Positions 32,293 through 43,269 of a stretch of DNA of 64,000 nucleotides are shown one piece after another. Each line of letters starts with the position of its first letter. Position 1 is the stretch's first letter. The translations under genes were made by a program, and so were the position numbers. Below the pieces are notes generated by a model. The model was given only the letters and a program-made list of their open reading frames with translations. It did not search any database and was not told where the DNA came from. Origin of the DNA: Progne subis subis (Eukaryota > Chordata > Aves > Passeriformes > Hirundinidae); contig JAKJHU010000369.1 in NCBI GenBank assembly GCA_022316685.1, positions 124,001 through 188,000 of the forward strand. Direction: 5' to 3'.

Positions 32293-32706
32293 ATGAGCCC
32301 TGGGCCTCCTCTTCAGAAGGTCCAGCAGCCCAGGTCCCTCTGGTTCTCCTCACAGCCCCAAAGCCCATCCTGTCAGTCCTGCAGAGCCTCTGCAGCCCCT
32401 CCTCACTGCCCAGAAGCAGGGAGCCCCACAGCCAGACACAGCAGCCCAGATGTGCCCCCCTGGCCTGTGGTGCCTCTGGCAAGGGAACAGCCCGAGGCAC
32501 TGCAGGAGCCTGCAGACAATTCCTGCAGCACTTGTAGGATGATCCTGCTCCCCAAGGGACGTTCCCATGGTGTGATGCTGTTTGCCCCCACCCTGCCCAC
32601 GGCCACCCTGGGGCTGCTCACGGGCTTTTCTCTGCTGAGCATTGGCCTGGGCGTGTTCTGGAGGGAGCCTGGGCAAGGATCCTGGAGCCCCCAGGCCCTG
32701 GCCTGA
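32293..32706 (+). other. Open frame with a hydrophobic C-terminal segment, unrecognised
   Basis: A 137-codon frame in GC-rich DNA. Residues ~90-125 form a plausible membrane span (LFAPTLPTATLGLLTG followed by FSLLSIGLGVFW) with a basic flank, and it stops at TGA 32,704. In the left arm (minus strand, ~1,200-1,330) the same region is frameshifted inside the hydrophobic stretch. It may be an exon relic or chance. I do not assign a family. Confidence 0.25.
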
Positions 32707-33188
32707 GGCGTCAGCGCTGCCCCAGCAGTGCCCATGGCCTGTCCCTGCTGCAGCCCCGGCACTGCCACCCCCAGCACTGTGCCCGGCCCCGAGAGCACTC
32801 AGGCCCTACAGCAGCACCAGGGCCAGGAGGGCAGCGGGGCAGGGCCACGGGAGCAGCACTGGCAACACCAAGTGCTGCTGCTGCTGGGCACAGCTGCTGT
32901 GCCAGCACTGATCTGCCCCAGCTCTGCACACAGACGTTGCTGCTGCAGCGGCAGAGAAGGGAACAAAGGGGAATCTGTGGTGAAATCTCTGCTGGGAGAT
33001 CCTTTAGTTCATTTATAGCTAATGAGAGCACAGCTTCTCAGTGACACAGTGTGTGGCCAAAGCAAATATGGAGAGAAACAAAACAGGAAAGGGCAAAAAC
33101 AATGTCATTGCTTTGTGAACATCATTGAAAAGTAAAACAAAGAAAAAAACCTCAACCCCCAAACTATCAACTTCTAATAAAGATGACT

Positions 33189-33194
33189 TTTATT
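33189..33194 (-). promoter_or_regulatory. Polyadenylation signal behind the mirrored OR
   Basis: AATAAA on the minus strand, 30 bases after the OR stop, as in the left copy. Confidence 0.5.
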
Positions 33195-33223
33195 ACAAGT
33201 GATGTGCAGAAACTGGCAGCAGT

Positions 33224-34159
33224 TTAATGTTTCTGAAAACGACCAGTGATCAGTGTCCACACTGCAGCCTTGAGCTCCTGGTTCCTCAGGCTGTAGATGA
33301 GGGGGTTCAGGGCTGGAGGCACCACCGAGTACAGAACTGACAGGGCCAGATCCAGGGATGGGGAGGAGATGGAGGGGGGCTTCAGGTAGGCAAATGCTGC
33401 AGTGCTGAGGAACAGGGAGAGCACAGGCCAGGATGAGGGAGGCAGGTGGAAAAGGCTTTGTGCCGTCCCTGCTCAGAGGGGATCCTCAGCACGGCCCTGA
33501 AGATCTGCACATAGGAGAAAACTATGAACACAAAACAGCTAAAATATAGAAAAGCACTTAGCACAATGAGCCCAAGTTCCCTGAGTTTGGAGTGTGAGCA
33601 GGAGAGCTTGAGGATGTGTGGGATTTCACAGAAGAACTGGCCCAGGGCATTGCCCTTACACAGGGGCAGGGAAAAATGTATTGGCTGTGTGCATGAGAGC
33701 ATTGAGAAAGGCACTGGCCCAGGCAGCTGCTGCCATGTGGGCACAAGCTCTGCTGTCCAGGAGGGTCTCGTAGTGCAGGGGTTTGCAGATGGACACGTAG
33801 CGGTCGTAGCACATGATGGTCAGAAGGAAATACTCTGATGAAATGAAAAATAAAAAAAGAAATAGCTGTGCAGCACATCCTTCATAGGAGATGTTCCTGG
33901 TGTCCCAGAGGGAATTGTGCATGGCTTTGGGGACAGTGGTGAGGATGGAGCCCAGGTCGGTGAGGGCCAGGTTGAGCAGGAAGAAGAACATGGGCGTGTG
34001 CAGGAGGTGGCCGCAGGCTACGGCGCTGATGATGAGGCCGTTGGCCAGGAGGGCAGCCAGGGAGATGCCCAGGAAGAGGCAGAAGTGCAGGAGCTGCAGC
34101 TGCCGCGTGTGTGCCAATGGCAGCAGGAGGAAGTGGCTGATGGAGCTGCTGTTGGACAT
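33224..34159 (-). pseudogene. OR14-like: Olfactory receptor, family 14-like, two frameshifts
   Basis: Full-length receptor from ATG at 34,159 to TAA at 33,224, 936 bases, close to the usual ~312 codons. All OR landmarks are present: N-terminal NSSSISHFLLLPL, HTPMFFFLLNLAL (TM2), MCYDRYVSIC (TM3), KAFSTCLPH (TM6) and NPLIYSLRN (TM7). Compared with the copy at 2-682, one extra base in the TTTTTCCC run at ~33,672 shifts the frame at the second extracellular loop, and two extra bases at ~33,430 in TM6 restore it. The middle third is thus out of frame and the protein would end early. A splice acceptor-like CTACAG lies on the minus strand at 34,183-34,188, fitting an upstream non-coding exon. The two genes point toward each other. 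Confidence 0.93.
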
Positions 34160-34271
34160 TTGCTGTCCCTGGCTGTTTCAACCTGTAGGACGAAAGACAG
34201 TGAAGTTTGACAGGACATTTCTCATAAGAAGCATCAAAACCCTTTCTCACAGGACCATTCCCTGCCACTAA

Positions 34272-34799
34272 ATACCACCCCTTTGTGTATGTCTAGCAGA
34301 ACTTCCTTCATCTTGGTTGCTGGGAGAGTGCTGCTGGCCAATATTCAGTGAGGAGCCAGACGTGGTCCTGCAGGACACCTGGGAGTCAGCCCTGACCCGC
34401 AGTCAGTGCAGGGGAACAGTGAGGGCAGGGGCCAGTCCTGGTGTTTAAACTTGGAAAAAGAATCTCCTCCTAAGCCACAGGAGCTGCCACAGTGAAGGGA
34501 TGGGGATTGCAGGAGGCAGAACAAGAGATTCTGCTGCACTGGGGAGAACAGAGAGTCCAGTGAGGCAGGAGGATTGTCTGAGCCTTCGTGCAGACTGAGG
34601 GGAGCTCCTCTGTCCCTCTCTCCTGTTCCCAGCTGCCATGGACTTGCACCTTTCTGAGCTCCACTCCCGTGTTACCCTGGAAAGCCAGGAGACACTGCTG
34701 AGAGCAGAGGGATCCCTGGCACACAAAGTGGCTCCTGCCTTTCCCAAAGTCAGGGAGAGTCGGCTCATTCCCAGCCTGCCCTGCCCAGAGCTCCCCAGG
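34272..34799. other. Spacer between the OR copy and the 7-kb provirus
   Basis: No gene recognised. Its last bases CCAGG form the left target duplication of the provirus. Confidence 0.5.
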
Positions 34800-35492
34800 T
34801 GTAAGAGTCTGTCTGAAGTTCCCTTCATTTGCCTCACGATCGTCATAAGGACCCCGAGGACCCACTGCAGTTCTGGCCTGCTCGAGGTGGATGCTTGCCA
34901 ATCGTCTGCAGGTGCATTTTCCTGTGTCACCACACCACAGTACACGGGCTTTGAGCAGTGTAATGGTAGTTCTGTACCTGAAGATTACACCTGCTTCACG
35001 GTCCCTGCTTCATGACAATAGCCTATGAATTTCCCCACCTCTTGGCCAAGGGAACTTTCTGGGGTAACTTTGGTGGTCCCCCATGGAAAATCCTTCATCT
35101 GCTTTGCAACCAGCGTGACAGACAGAGATCAAAACCCCCTTCCAAGGACTGAGATTGAGACCCCTATATGAAGCCCCTCTCAAAGACTGAGACATGAGAC
35201 CCCGACAACCCCAATACAGGGGGCTGGGGCTGACTCAACCAAAGCGAGATGTCTGGAGGCGTGATCGTTGGACCAAGAAGACAATGGCTCTCACTTACTG
35301 CTAAGAACATGAACTACCTGTTCCCCCTCGGGAGCTTCAACACTTTTACCTGTTCCCCCTGTGACTGAGGACTATAATAAAAACCCCTGAGTTAACCAGA
35401 GATTTGGAGAGCGCCTCTCCCCGACGTGACAGGCGGACCCATCGACCGGACCACGAGGACTCCGTCTCCACGTTTGGTAGCTATATCCCCCC

Positions 35493-35530
<38 letters not shown>

Positions 35531-35674
35531 TAATCCTTCTATCGCATTTTGCTATGGTCAATCAATAAAAGGTGCATTTGTTTTAATGCTGAAATCCCCT
35601 CTGTGTTGTGTTTTGCGCTCTGAGATCAGAAAACGAACCATCACGACCCCCGCTCGTCCGAGCGGATCGTGACA
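34800..35674 (+). mobile_element. 5' LTR of the 7-kb provirus
   Basis: TGTAAGAGTC...GGATCGTGACA. It holds TATAATAAAAACCCC (~35,373), a (CT)n tract at 35,502-35,524 and CAATAAAAGG (~35,564). Confidence 0.93.
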
Positions 35675-35686
35675 TTAAATTTAAAT

Positions 35687-35704
35687 TGGCGTCACGGACA
35701 GGAT
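35687..35704 (+). other. Candidate primer-binding site
   Basis: TGGCGTCACGGACAGGAT begins 12 bases after the LTR end, a longer gap than usual. I could not match it to a specific tRNA 3' end. Confidence 0.45.
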
Positions 35705-35964
35705 TCTGATAGACGGAGGGGTTTGCAGGGTTGTGTGTAGTCTGTAATAGGGGAAGGACGTTTCGCTCCAGCCCCACCTAGCCTGTCATTCCCGAAAGGG
35801 TTGAACAGAGCTAGAAAGCAAAGGGGGTGACTCGAATTTCCCGCAAACTGCACACGCCTAAGTGATAAGCATCCCCATACTCAATTGAGGGTTCTGTCTT
35901 CAGAATTTCACAAAAGATCTCTTAGTGCAAAAAGGGGAAACTGTTTTTGTGTTTGTGTGTCTCT

Positions 35965-36610
35965 GGACTGTCTGGGAAGGAAGGGACAACCTGAAGAAAC
36001 TAAGCAGGGCCTCCCAGGCAGATTTTGTCTCTTCACCCACTCAGGGAAGCGAAGGGAGACACAGCCGAGCTGTGTGTGTGTGTAACTAAGTGGTACCTCC
36101 CTGTTGTGGTTCTGATCCCTTCATAAAATTAATGAGACTTTAGTGTAAAAGACTAAGCTGTATTTTGAAACTGTTTCTGGACTGTCTGGGAAGGAAGGGA
36201 CAACCTGAAGAAACTAAGCAGGGCCTCCCAGGCAGATTTTGTCTCTTCACCCACTCAGGGAAGCGAAGGGAGACACAGCCGAGCTGTGTGTGTGTGTGTA
36301 ACTAAGTGGTACCTCCCTGTTGTGGTTCTGATCCCTTCATAAAATTTCTAAGAACCTTAGTGCAAAAGGCTAAGCTGCATTTTTAAACTGTTTTGTATGT
36401 GTGTGAATTTGGACTGTCTGGGAAGGAAGGGACAACCTGAAGAAACTAAGCAGGGCCTCCCAGGCAGATTTTGTCTCTTCACCCACTCAGGGAAGCGAAG
36501 GGAGACACAGCCGAGCTGTATGTGTGTAACTAAGTATTTCCTCCCTGTTGTGGTTTTGATCCCTTCACAAAATGACTGAAAATCTTAGTACAAAATACAA
36601 AGCTGCATTT
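35965..36610 (+). repeat. Tandem triplication in the proviral leader
   Basis: GGACTGTCTGGGAAGGAAGG recurs at 35,965, 36,179 and 36,411, giving steps of 214 and 232 bp with near-identical content. The third unit contains the gag start codon (36,572). Units one and two have the equivalent stretch (CCTTCATAAAAT...) without it. Confidence 0.93.
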
Positions 36611-37700
36611 TATGCATTACTTGCTAAACACAATGCCAAGCCTTCTCCGGGAGGAGAAGAGTGGGCACAATGTAATTGGTTTAATTTGGAAAATATTATT
36701 GATAGAGTATGTTCTTTACAACATGAAACAAATTTAAACTGGGCAAAAACAAAACTATCCTCTGCTCAGTTTTAGGAGCCTGTCTTTCAGCAGCTGTAGA
36801 AAGTCGCTTTAAGCGAAGAAGTGAGGAAAAAGCTATAATAGACTCCCTTCAAAACCTAGTTGAAATTTTGCAAAAACAATTAAATGAAGAAAGGAATGAG
36901 ATCTATGCACTGAGAGCTGCCCTTAGAGAGGAACATGTTAAAAACTCCTATAATGTTGATTCCTCTATGGAAACAGAGGAGAAGGAAACTCCTCACATTA
37001 AACAAATTTATCCCCATAAGGAACTTGAAGCAGTCAAAAACTGCGGGAAAATCTGCTGTCCTCACTTGAGACCCTTGGTTAAAACAGAATACAATTACAT
37101 AAATGATGAAGATATTGAGCCACATATCACAACCAAACATATACCATACAGCGCTACTGAATTGGCTAAGCTAAAAAAGGAATACAGCCGCCTCCCACAA
37201 GAATCAGAGACAGAGTATGTATTCCGAGTGTCCCTCACTGGTGGAGACCAAATTAAATTAACTGAACACGAGGCTAATGGATACTGGGGACATGGAGTTT
37301 TCTTAACAACAGGTGATAAGCGTGACGCTTGGTCCCTAACACAGCGCGCGGCTTTTTGGGCCGGGGGAATAAATCCTCTGGAAAGGGGAGACCCCTTAGC
37401 CATAGCTCCTACCCCTGACCAACTCCTAGAAAGCGTTCAAAAAGCCGCCTGTCTGCAAATGATCCATGAAAAGAAATTGGTTCCTGGTTTTGAATCTCCG
37501 ATGCAATTACCAGTGAAACCAGAATTCATGACCCCTTTAAATCGGGGGCTTCCAGAATCACTCAAACCTACAGCAATTACTTTACAAAAGACCATAATGG
37601 CATTAGGTCCTGTGGAAAGGCTGGATAGATTCCTTGGAAACCCAAGCAACCAAACTGGATCTACGATCCTGGGTTTGCTCCATATTCAACCCCCTCTCAG
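36572..37700 (+). pseudogene. Gag of the 7-kb provirus, broken
   Basis: Starts at ATG 36,572. The first frame stops at TAG 36,773, and the protein continues in another frame (36,780-37,700). An N-terminal domain is followed by a likely coiled coil (QNLVEILQKQLNEERNEIYAL, ~36,850-36,915), a Cys-containing segment, then a capsid-like region with ESETEYVFRVSLTGG (~37,205) and GINPLERGDPL (~37,365). No zinc knuckle is seen. The layout is unlike standard betaretroviral gag, and I do not name the lineage. Confidence 0.7.
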
Positions 37701-38640
37701 TTGCCAGCTTCTCAATCTGATTCATCTGTCAGTGATCATAAAGTTTGGACTGGGAGTCAGCTTGCCGCAGATCTCATTAATTACAGTAAAAAGTATGGAC
37801 CTGTAAAAACCCCAGAGGACACTTTTATTAGGCTTTCCCAAGGGAACAAACATTCCCTCACCCTAGCTCAGGATGCCCAAGAGTTGGAAAATATACCCAT
37901 AGGTCACAATGTAGCTGTCTATCAATACATTGATGATATCCTTGTGGGAGGAGATGAAATAGAAGAAGTGGGATATGTCCAACAGAAAATAATCTCTCAC
38001 TTAGAAAGCCTGAATTTACAGATTCCCTCTGAAAAAATCCAAAAACCTTCCCAGGAAGTGAAGTTTTTGGGAATTTGGTGGAAAGGAGGTATGACATGCA
38101 TTCCACCAGATATCCTAACCTCTTTAGATCAGATTAAAATGCCTGAACACAGGAAAGACCTTCAGCAAGTTCTAGGACTATTAGTGTTCTGGAGAAAACA
38201 CATTCCAGATTTCTCAATAATTGCCAGGCCCCTTTATGGTTTGCTGAGGAAAGAGGTGAAATGGGATGGACCCCTGCTCAGGAGGAAGCAATGCACTTGC
38301 TGATTTTTGAAGTAACAGCTCATCAAGCCCTGAGCCCTATTCACCCTACAGACCCTTTCCAGGTAGAATGGGGACTTGCCTCCTCAGGGCTATCTGTACA
38401 CATATGGCAGCAAGGTCCTGAGGGTCTGATGAATCTGCTGGTTTTTATTCCCATAGTTTCAAAGATGCTGAAAAAAGATATACTACCTGGGAAAAAGGAT
38501 TGTTTGTGGTTAGCTTAGCTCTCATAGAAGTGGAGAAGGTTGCACAACAACAACCAATTGTCTTGCAAGGCCCTTTCAAAGTTATTAAAACAGTCACTAC
38601 TGGGACCCCCCCACCTGATGGGGTGGCCCAGGGGGTCTCA
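37701..38640 (+). pseudogene. Pol remnant: RT palm/thumb and connection
   Basis: The frame at 37,701-38,303 carries the polymerase motif YQYIDDILVGG (~37,920) and the following thumb region (PSQEVKFLGIWW, VLGLLVFWRKHIPDF). The fingers and protease are missing. Frames 38,261-38,518 and 38,500 onward continue into the connection region (GPFKVIKTVTTG). RNase H and integrase motifs are absent, so a large deletion removed them. Confidence 0.85.
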
Positions 38641-39061
38641 GTAAGAAAGTGTTATGCTCAGACTGAACATTACTGTAACATCTTCACAATAACTGAAGAA
38701 GCTGTGAAAGCTGTGAATGATAAATGGGCAGTAAATGGGTGCCACAAAGTCACTGCTTTTTGCCCTACACCTCCAAGCATAATTCCCCCACCACAGGGAC
38801 CTGATGATCCTAAGAATCCTGCACATGACCCTGGACAACCTGCTCTGGTGGACCTTCCTACTGTAGGGGCAGTACCCCTAGTGCTGAAAATCCCTCTGAA
38901 TAATTATGCATGTATAGTCTTTGATGCTCTAGGGAAAGAGCATCAGATAAATTACACGCTGGACAATTCCATCATTCTAATCTTCTGCCTCTTAGTGGCA
39001 GATTCTGTTGTGTTTGCTTTTCACAGGAGAGCTCCGAGGGACATTAAAGACCATCTGAACC
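38641..39061 (+). other. Unassigned proviral segment before env
   Basis: Open in the frame 38,500-39,210, overlapping the env start by ~150 bases. It has a Pro-rich middle (PPSIIPPPQGPDDPKNP) and a hydrophobic stretch (SIILIFCLLVADSVVFAF). It could be a deletion product of pol or an accessory frame. Confidence 0.4.
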
Positions 39062-40592
39062 ATGATAAGACTAGTGATACTTTTCTGTATCCTAGCACAA
39101 CCCCATGGCCAGAATTTTTCGGAATGGCCTTGGTCCCAAGCTTTTGTTCACTCTACCGGATCCATGGGAAATGTGGAAGATTTAAACCTATCAACTCTTG
39201 TTATGCATGAAAATCAGATATACACTAGGCAGGAATGGGAAAACCAAAAAACCTGGCAGCTTCCAGGGATAGTGGGGGAAAAAATTAGTATAGGGTGCCG
39301 AATGATTAATGGAACCACCTATAGTAAGGCAATCTTAATCAGTGTTCAGACAAACCAAACATATAAGCACCAAGAGGTCTGCACACATGCAAGCATACAG
39401 GACTGTTGGAACAATTTCACACTACCACAAACAGTAGAAGTAGTTTGTCTCTGGGCCAAAAATACTGAAGGGCTTTCTTTCAAGTTTAAAATAAATATCA
39501 CAGCCCAATCTGCTACAGCTCATACCACCACCACTCCAACCCAACCACCGGTTATGCTTGGCCCTGGACATTAAGAGAAATAACCAATGTTATTGGAACA
39601 GGATTGGGAATTCTAAATAGCATTGATTCAGAAGTATTAATGAATAAATTGGCTACCACAACTAGAGATTTGACTAAATTACAACAACCACTACAGTCGT
39701 CCTTAATGGCTTTGGGAACACATCAGTGATTGTTATCAAACATATTACCAAACTGGGAAAAGGTAAATGTAAAAGATCATAAATCGATAATTGATGCACT
39801 CAATGCTACACAAAACAATGTTTCTTTGGCCCTCAGCTGTATCCAAGCTCAATTGAGTCCGTTGCTGCCTCTATTATAAGAGAAGATGAAGAAGGCACTT
39901 TCCCTACTGAAATTCGGAAAATAATTTGGGACAATGCCACTGACTTTGAAAGAGAATTCCAATCCTGGTGGAACTTAGTAAATTTTACTTACAACCCCAT
40001 TACAAACACGGCTACATCTTTTGTGTTAACCATACGAAATGCTTCAGTACATTTGATATTCCCTATCATTGCATTAGGATTGAATTATGATGGAGCTATT
40101 CTCTATCCTTCCGAGCATAGGGAATGGGCCCGTCAAATTGGTGAGAAATGGCAAACTGTTAACTTAGAATCCTGTATTGTCCGAGAACAACAAGGGTTTA
40201 TCTGTGAAAGTAATGCAATTATAGCCCAAGATATCTGTCTGGATACAGAGCAAAATATCTGTCATTTTGAAATTCATCCCAACGGGGCCCCTGGAACAGT
40301 CCTTATATGTATAGGTAATGGTTGTGCATGCTTTAGAACTATTTGTGATATGGTATTTGTAGAAAACACAGTAGTAGACACTAAAAATCATTCAAACTTC
40401 TGTGCTTGCAATTTTACTAAAATTACAGGATGTGATTTTTCGTATAAAGCTCCAGTTACTACTCATTACCTTTTGCAATCGAATTATACATTTATTCACA
40501 AACTATCACCTACTCCCATTGGAATGAACTTAACTTTGGTGAAGCAATTGTTGCTTCACCAGGACTTAATAGAAATTTTGGAAAACTATTGA
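39062..40592 (+). pseudogene. Env of the 7-kb provirus, broken, atypical transmembrane part
   Basis: ATG 39,062 opens a signal-peptide-like start (MIRLVILFCILAQ) and a glycosylated surface-subunit remnant to TAA 39,572. A second frame, 40,023-40,592, is cysteine-rich with many N-glycosylation sites (CNFTK, SNYTF) and multiple Cys pairs. Between them are stops and a heptad-like stretch (~39,600-39,720). The gamma-type CX6CC motif is not visible, so the fusion subunit belongs to another Env class. No membrane anchor is found before the end at 40,592. Confidence 0.72.
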
Positions 40593-40937
40593 CACAAGGC
40601 GATTATAAAATTTGAATGTATATTTTGAAATTATTTCCTTTTGTAATCTTCTGAAAATTACTTTTGATTTTTGTGATTTGTTATGAAAGAATTATTTTAA
40701 TCAATACTGATTGTTTTTATTGTTTTGATTAATTGCAATTTGTTTGATAATCTGAATTAATTACTCTTACTTTTTCCTTTTTTACTTTTCCTTTTCCTTC
40801 TTTTTCTCCCTCTCTACATACTACCTCTGTTTCTCGGGATATACTACCAATGTTGAGGAGTCCTGAAGACTTCGCAACACCACTACGGAACCCTGCTGAA
40901 GAAGATCTCTTGAAGACAATCGTGAGTCACGGGGTGA
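40593..40937 (+). other. AT-rich proviral 3' region and polypurine-like tract
   Basis: Non-coding and very AT-rich to ~40,800, then pyrimidine-rich. It ends in GAGTCACGGGGTGA before the 3' LTR. Confidence 0.6.
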
Positions 40938-41635
40938 TGTAAGAGTCTGTCTGAAGTTCCCCTCATTTGCCTCACGATCGTCATAAGGACCCCGAGGACC
41001 CCACTGCAGTTCTGGCCTGCTCGAGGTGGATGCTTGCCAATCGTCTGCAGGCTCATTTTCCTGTGTCACCACGCCACAGTACATGGGCTTTGAGCAGTGT
41101 AATGGTAGTTCTGTACCCGAAGATTACACCTGCTTCACGGTCCCTGCTTCATGACAATAGCCTAGGAATTTCCCCACCTCTTGGCCAAAGGGAACTTTCT
41201 GGGGTAACTTTGGTGGTCCCCCACAGAAAATCCTTCATCTGTTTCGCAATCACCATGACAGACAGAGATCAAAACCCCCTTGCAAGGACTGAGATTGAGA
41301 CCCCTATATGAAGCCCCTCTCAAGGACTGAGACATCAGACCCCGACAACCCCAATACTGGGGTGGGGGCTGACTCAACCAAAGCGAGATGTTTGCCTGGA
41401 GGCGTGATCGTTGGACCAAGAAGACAATGGCCCTCGCTTACTGCTAAGAACATGAACTACCTGTTCCCCCTCGGGAGCTTCAACACTTTTACCTGTTCCC
41501 CCCGTGACTGAGGACTATAATAAAAACCCCTGAGTTAACCAGAGATTTGGAGAGCGCCTCTCCCCGACGTGACAGGCGGACCCATCGACCGGACCACGAG
41601 GACTCCGTCTCCACGTTTGGTAGCTATATCCCCCC

Positions 41636-41676
<41 letters not shown>

Positions 41677-41825
41677 ACTCTTAATCCTTCTATCGCATTT
41701 TGCTATGGTCAATCAATAAAAGGTGCATTTGTTTTAATGCTGAAATCCCCTCTGTGTTGTGTTTTGCACTCTGAGATCAGAAAACGAACCATCACGACCC
41801 CCGCTCGTCCGAGCGGATCGTGACA
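40938..41825 (+). mobile_element. 3' LTR of the 7-kb provirus
   Basis: TGTAAGAGTC...GGATCGTGACA, 888 bp, with a longer (CT)n tract (41,640-41,674) than the 5' LTR. Confidence 0.93.
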
Positions 41826-41844
41826 CCAGGGTCCCAAGTTTGTC

Positions 41845-41990
41845 CCAGTATCCCCCAGTTTTCACTCACAGTACCCCCAGTATGTTTCAGTATGTCCCAG
41901 TATCACTCCCAGTATGTCCCAGTGTCTCCCACAGCATTCCTAATGTCTCCCAGTATGTCCCATTCCTCCCCAGTGTTTCCAAGGAACTTT
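41845..41990. repeat. Short tandem repeat with CCCAGTATG units
   Basis: About ten degenerate copies of a ~10-17-bp unit (CCCAGTATGT...). Confidence 0.75.
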
Positions 41991-42269
41991 GAACTACTCA
42001 CAGTTGCCGTGGCATCCAAACCCAGCAGTGGGGTCAGTGCAGTGTCCATGGCCACAGCCCCTTGCAGACCTCCTGAGGAGAGACCCTGGATCAATATCAA
42101 TCACAGAATGCTGCAATCACCTCTCCTCTAGAGATAAAAACATACCCTTTATAACAGGAATGTGTATTTCTTAGAAACTCTTTGAAATCTTTCTCCATAA
42201 CTGTTGTAGAAAACATTCCTAATGAGCTGCACCAGACCAGAGGGAAATCAAGGAAATCAAGGCACAGCC

Positions 42270-42880
42270 ATGGTTTGTCAGGACTTGCTTGATCCCAAGG
42301 AGCCCCGTGGTGCATTTGGTGCTGAGCCCTCAGGGCCTGAGAAGAGATTGCACAAACCTTTCCAGCAGTCCAAGTCACAGGGAAAACCCAAAGTGTCTCA
42401 CAGCATTCATGGGTCCCACTGAGGTCCATCCCCAACACAGGCTCCTCATGGACTCCTTGGAGGAGAGAACTGGAGGCCATGATTGCCTAAAAACCTCTCA
42501 GAGACTCAGTGTGGAAAGGAAAACCCAAAGTACCTTAAAACCCCTTGAGTATCTCAGAGCATGAATGAGCCCCACTGAGTGTCAATACAAAGCCTCTCTA
42601 GGGACTCATTAAATATTGGATAATTGGAGGCCATGACTGCACAAACCTCTCAGGGATTCAGTGTCAAAAAGTAGTACTTGAATGACTCTTGAGTACTTTG
42701 AGGCATTAATGAGCCCCACTGAGTGTTGTTACTGACAAAACATCTCCAGGGACTAATTACAGCAGATAATTGGAGGCCATGATTGCACAAAGCCCTCAGA
42801 GACTCCCAGGCCAAAGCAAAACCCAAAGTCCTTTGGAAAACCTGCAGTCCCTGGGAGCATTCAGGAGCCTCCCAGGGCCA
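42270..42880. repeat. ~150-bp tandem repeat, about four degenerate units
   Basis: Repeating order: AATGAGCCCCACTGAG, a CTCCAGGGACT-type element, ATTGGAGGCCATGA(T/C)TGC, and CCTCAGAGACTC(A/C). Unit starts lie at about 42,412, 42,568, 42,712 and 42,860. No coding potential recognised. Confidence 0.75.
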
Positions 42881-43269
42881 TTCCTGCCCAAGGCTCCCCA
42901 GGGACTGGTCCCAGCAGATCCCTGAAACCACTGGGATGTGGGGGGATGCTGAGGGCAGCACAAGGGGCTGACAGTGCCCAGCCTTGCTGGGGCTGTGCAG
43001 GAGGCCCCAGGGCCTCAGGACAAGGTGTCTCCTCACAGCCCTTGGTGGCACAGACCCTGCAGTGCCCCAGGGCACCAAGACTTGGCTTCTCCTGGGCACT
43101 GCCAGCCCTGCCAGGGCCCTTGGCCATGTCCAGCACAGCTTGTCCTGCGCTGTCCCACAGCTGCTGCTGTGTCCCTGCAGGCTGCACACTCCCATCTCGC
43201 TGCCCCCTGGCTCTGCCCTGCATTTCCCTTTCTCTTCTCCCTCATATCCTGGGATGGAACGTGGGAGAA

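Larger units (their letters stand above)
19034..33909 (-). repeat. Right arm of the inverted duplication, carrying a provirus
   Basis: Mirror of 1-10,800. It spans 14,876 bp; removing the 4,053-bp provirus and its 6-bp target duplication leaves ~10.8 kb, equal to the left arm. Differences noted are 4 instead of 8 units in the 39-bp minisatellite, an extra ~320 bp at 20,456-20,780, a missing palindromic block near 28,390, and frameshifts in the OR gene. Homology probably continues past 33,909, but the left partner lies outside the window. Confidence 0.9.
34800..41825 (+). mobile_element. 7.0-kb provirus with two LTRs, broken gag-pol-env, unnamed lineage
   Basis: Two-LTR provirus with target duplication CCAGG (34,795-34,799 and 41,826-41,830). 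The LTRs (875 and 888 bp) differ mainly in the CT microsatellite and a few point changes, which suggests a young insertion. Inside: a leader with a triplicated ~215-230-bp unit, gag, an RT/connection piece, a gap where RNase H and integrase should be, and env. All genes carry breaks. I could not place it confidently among class I, II or III families. Confidence 0.92.
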
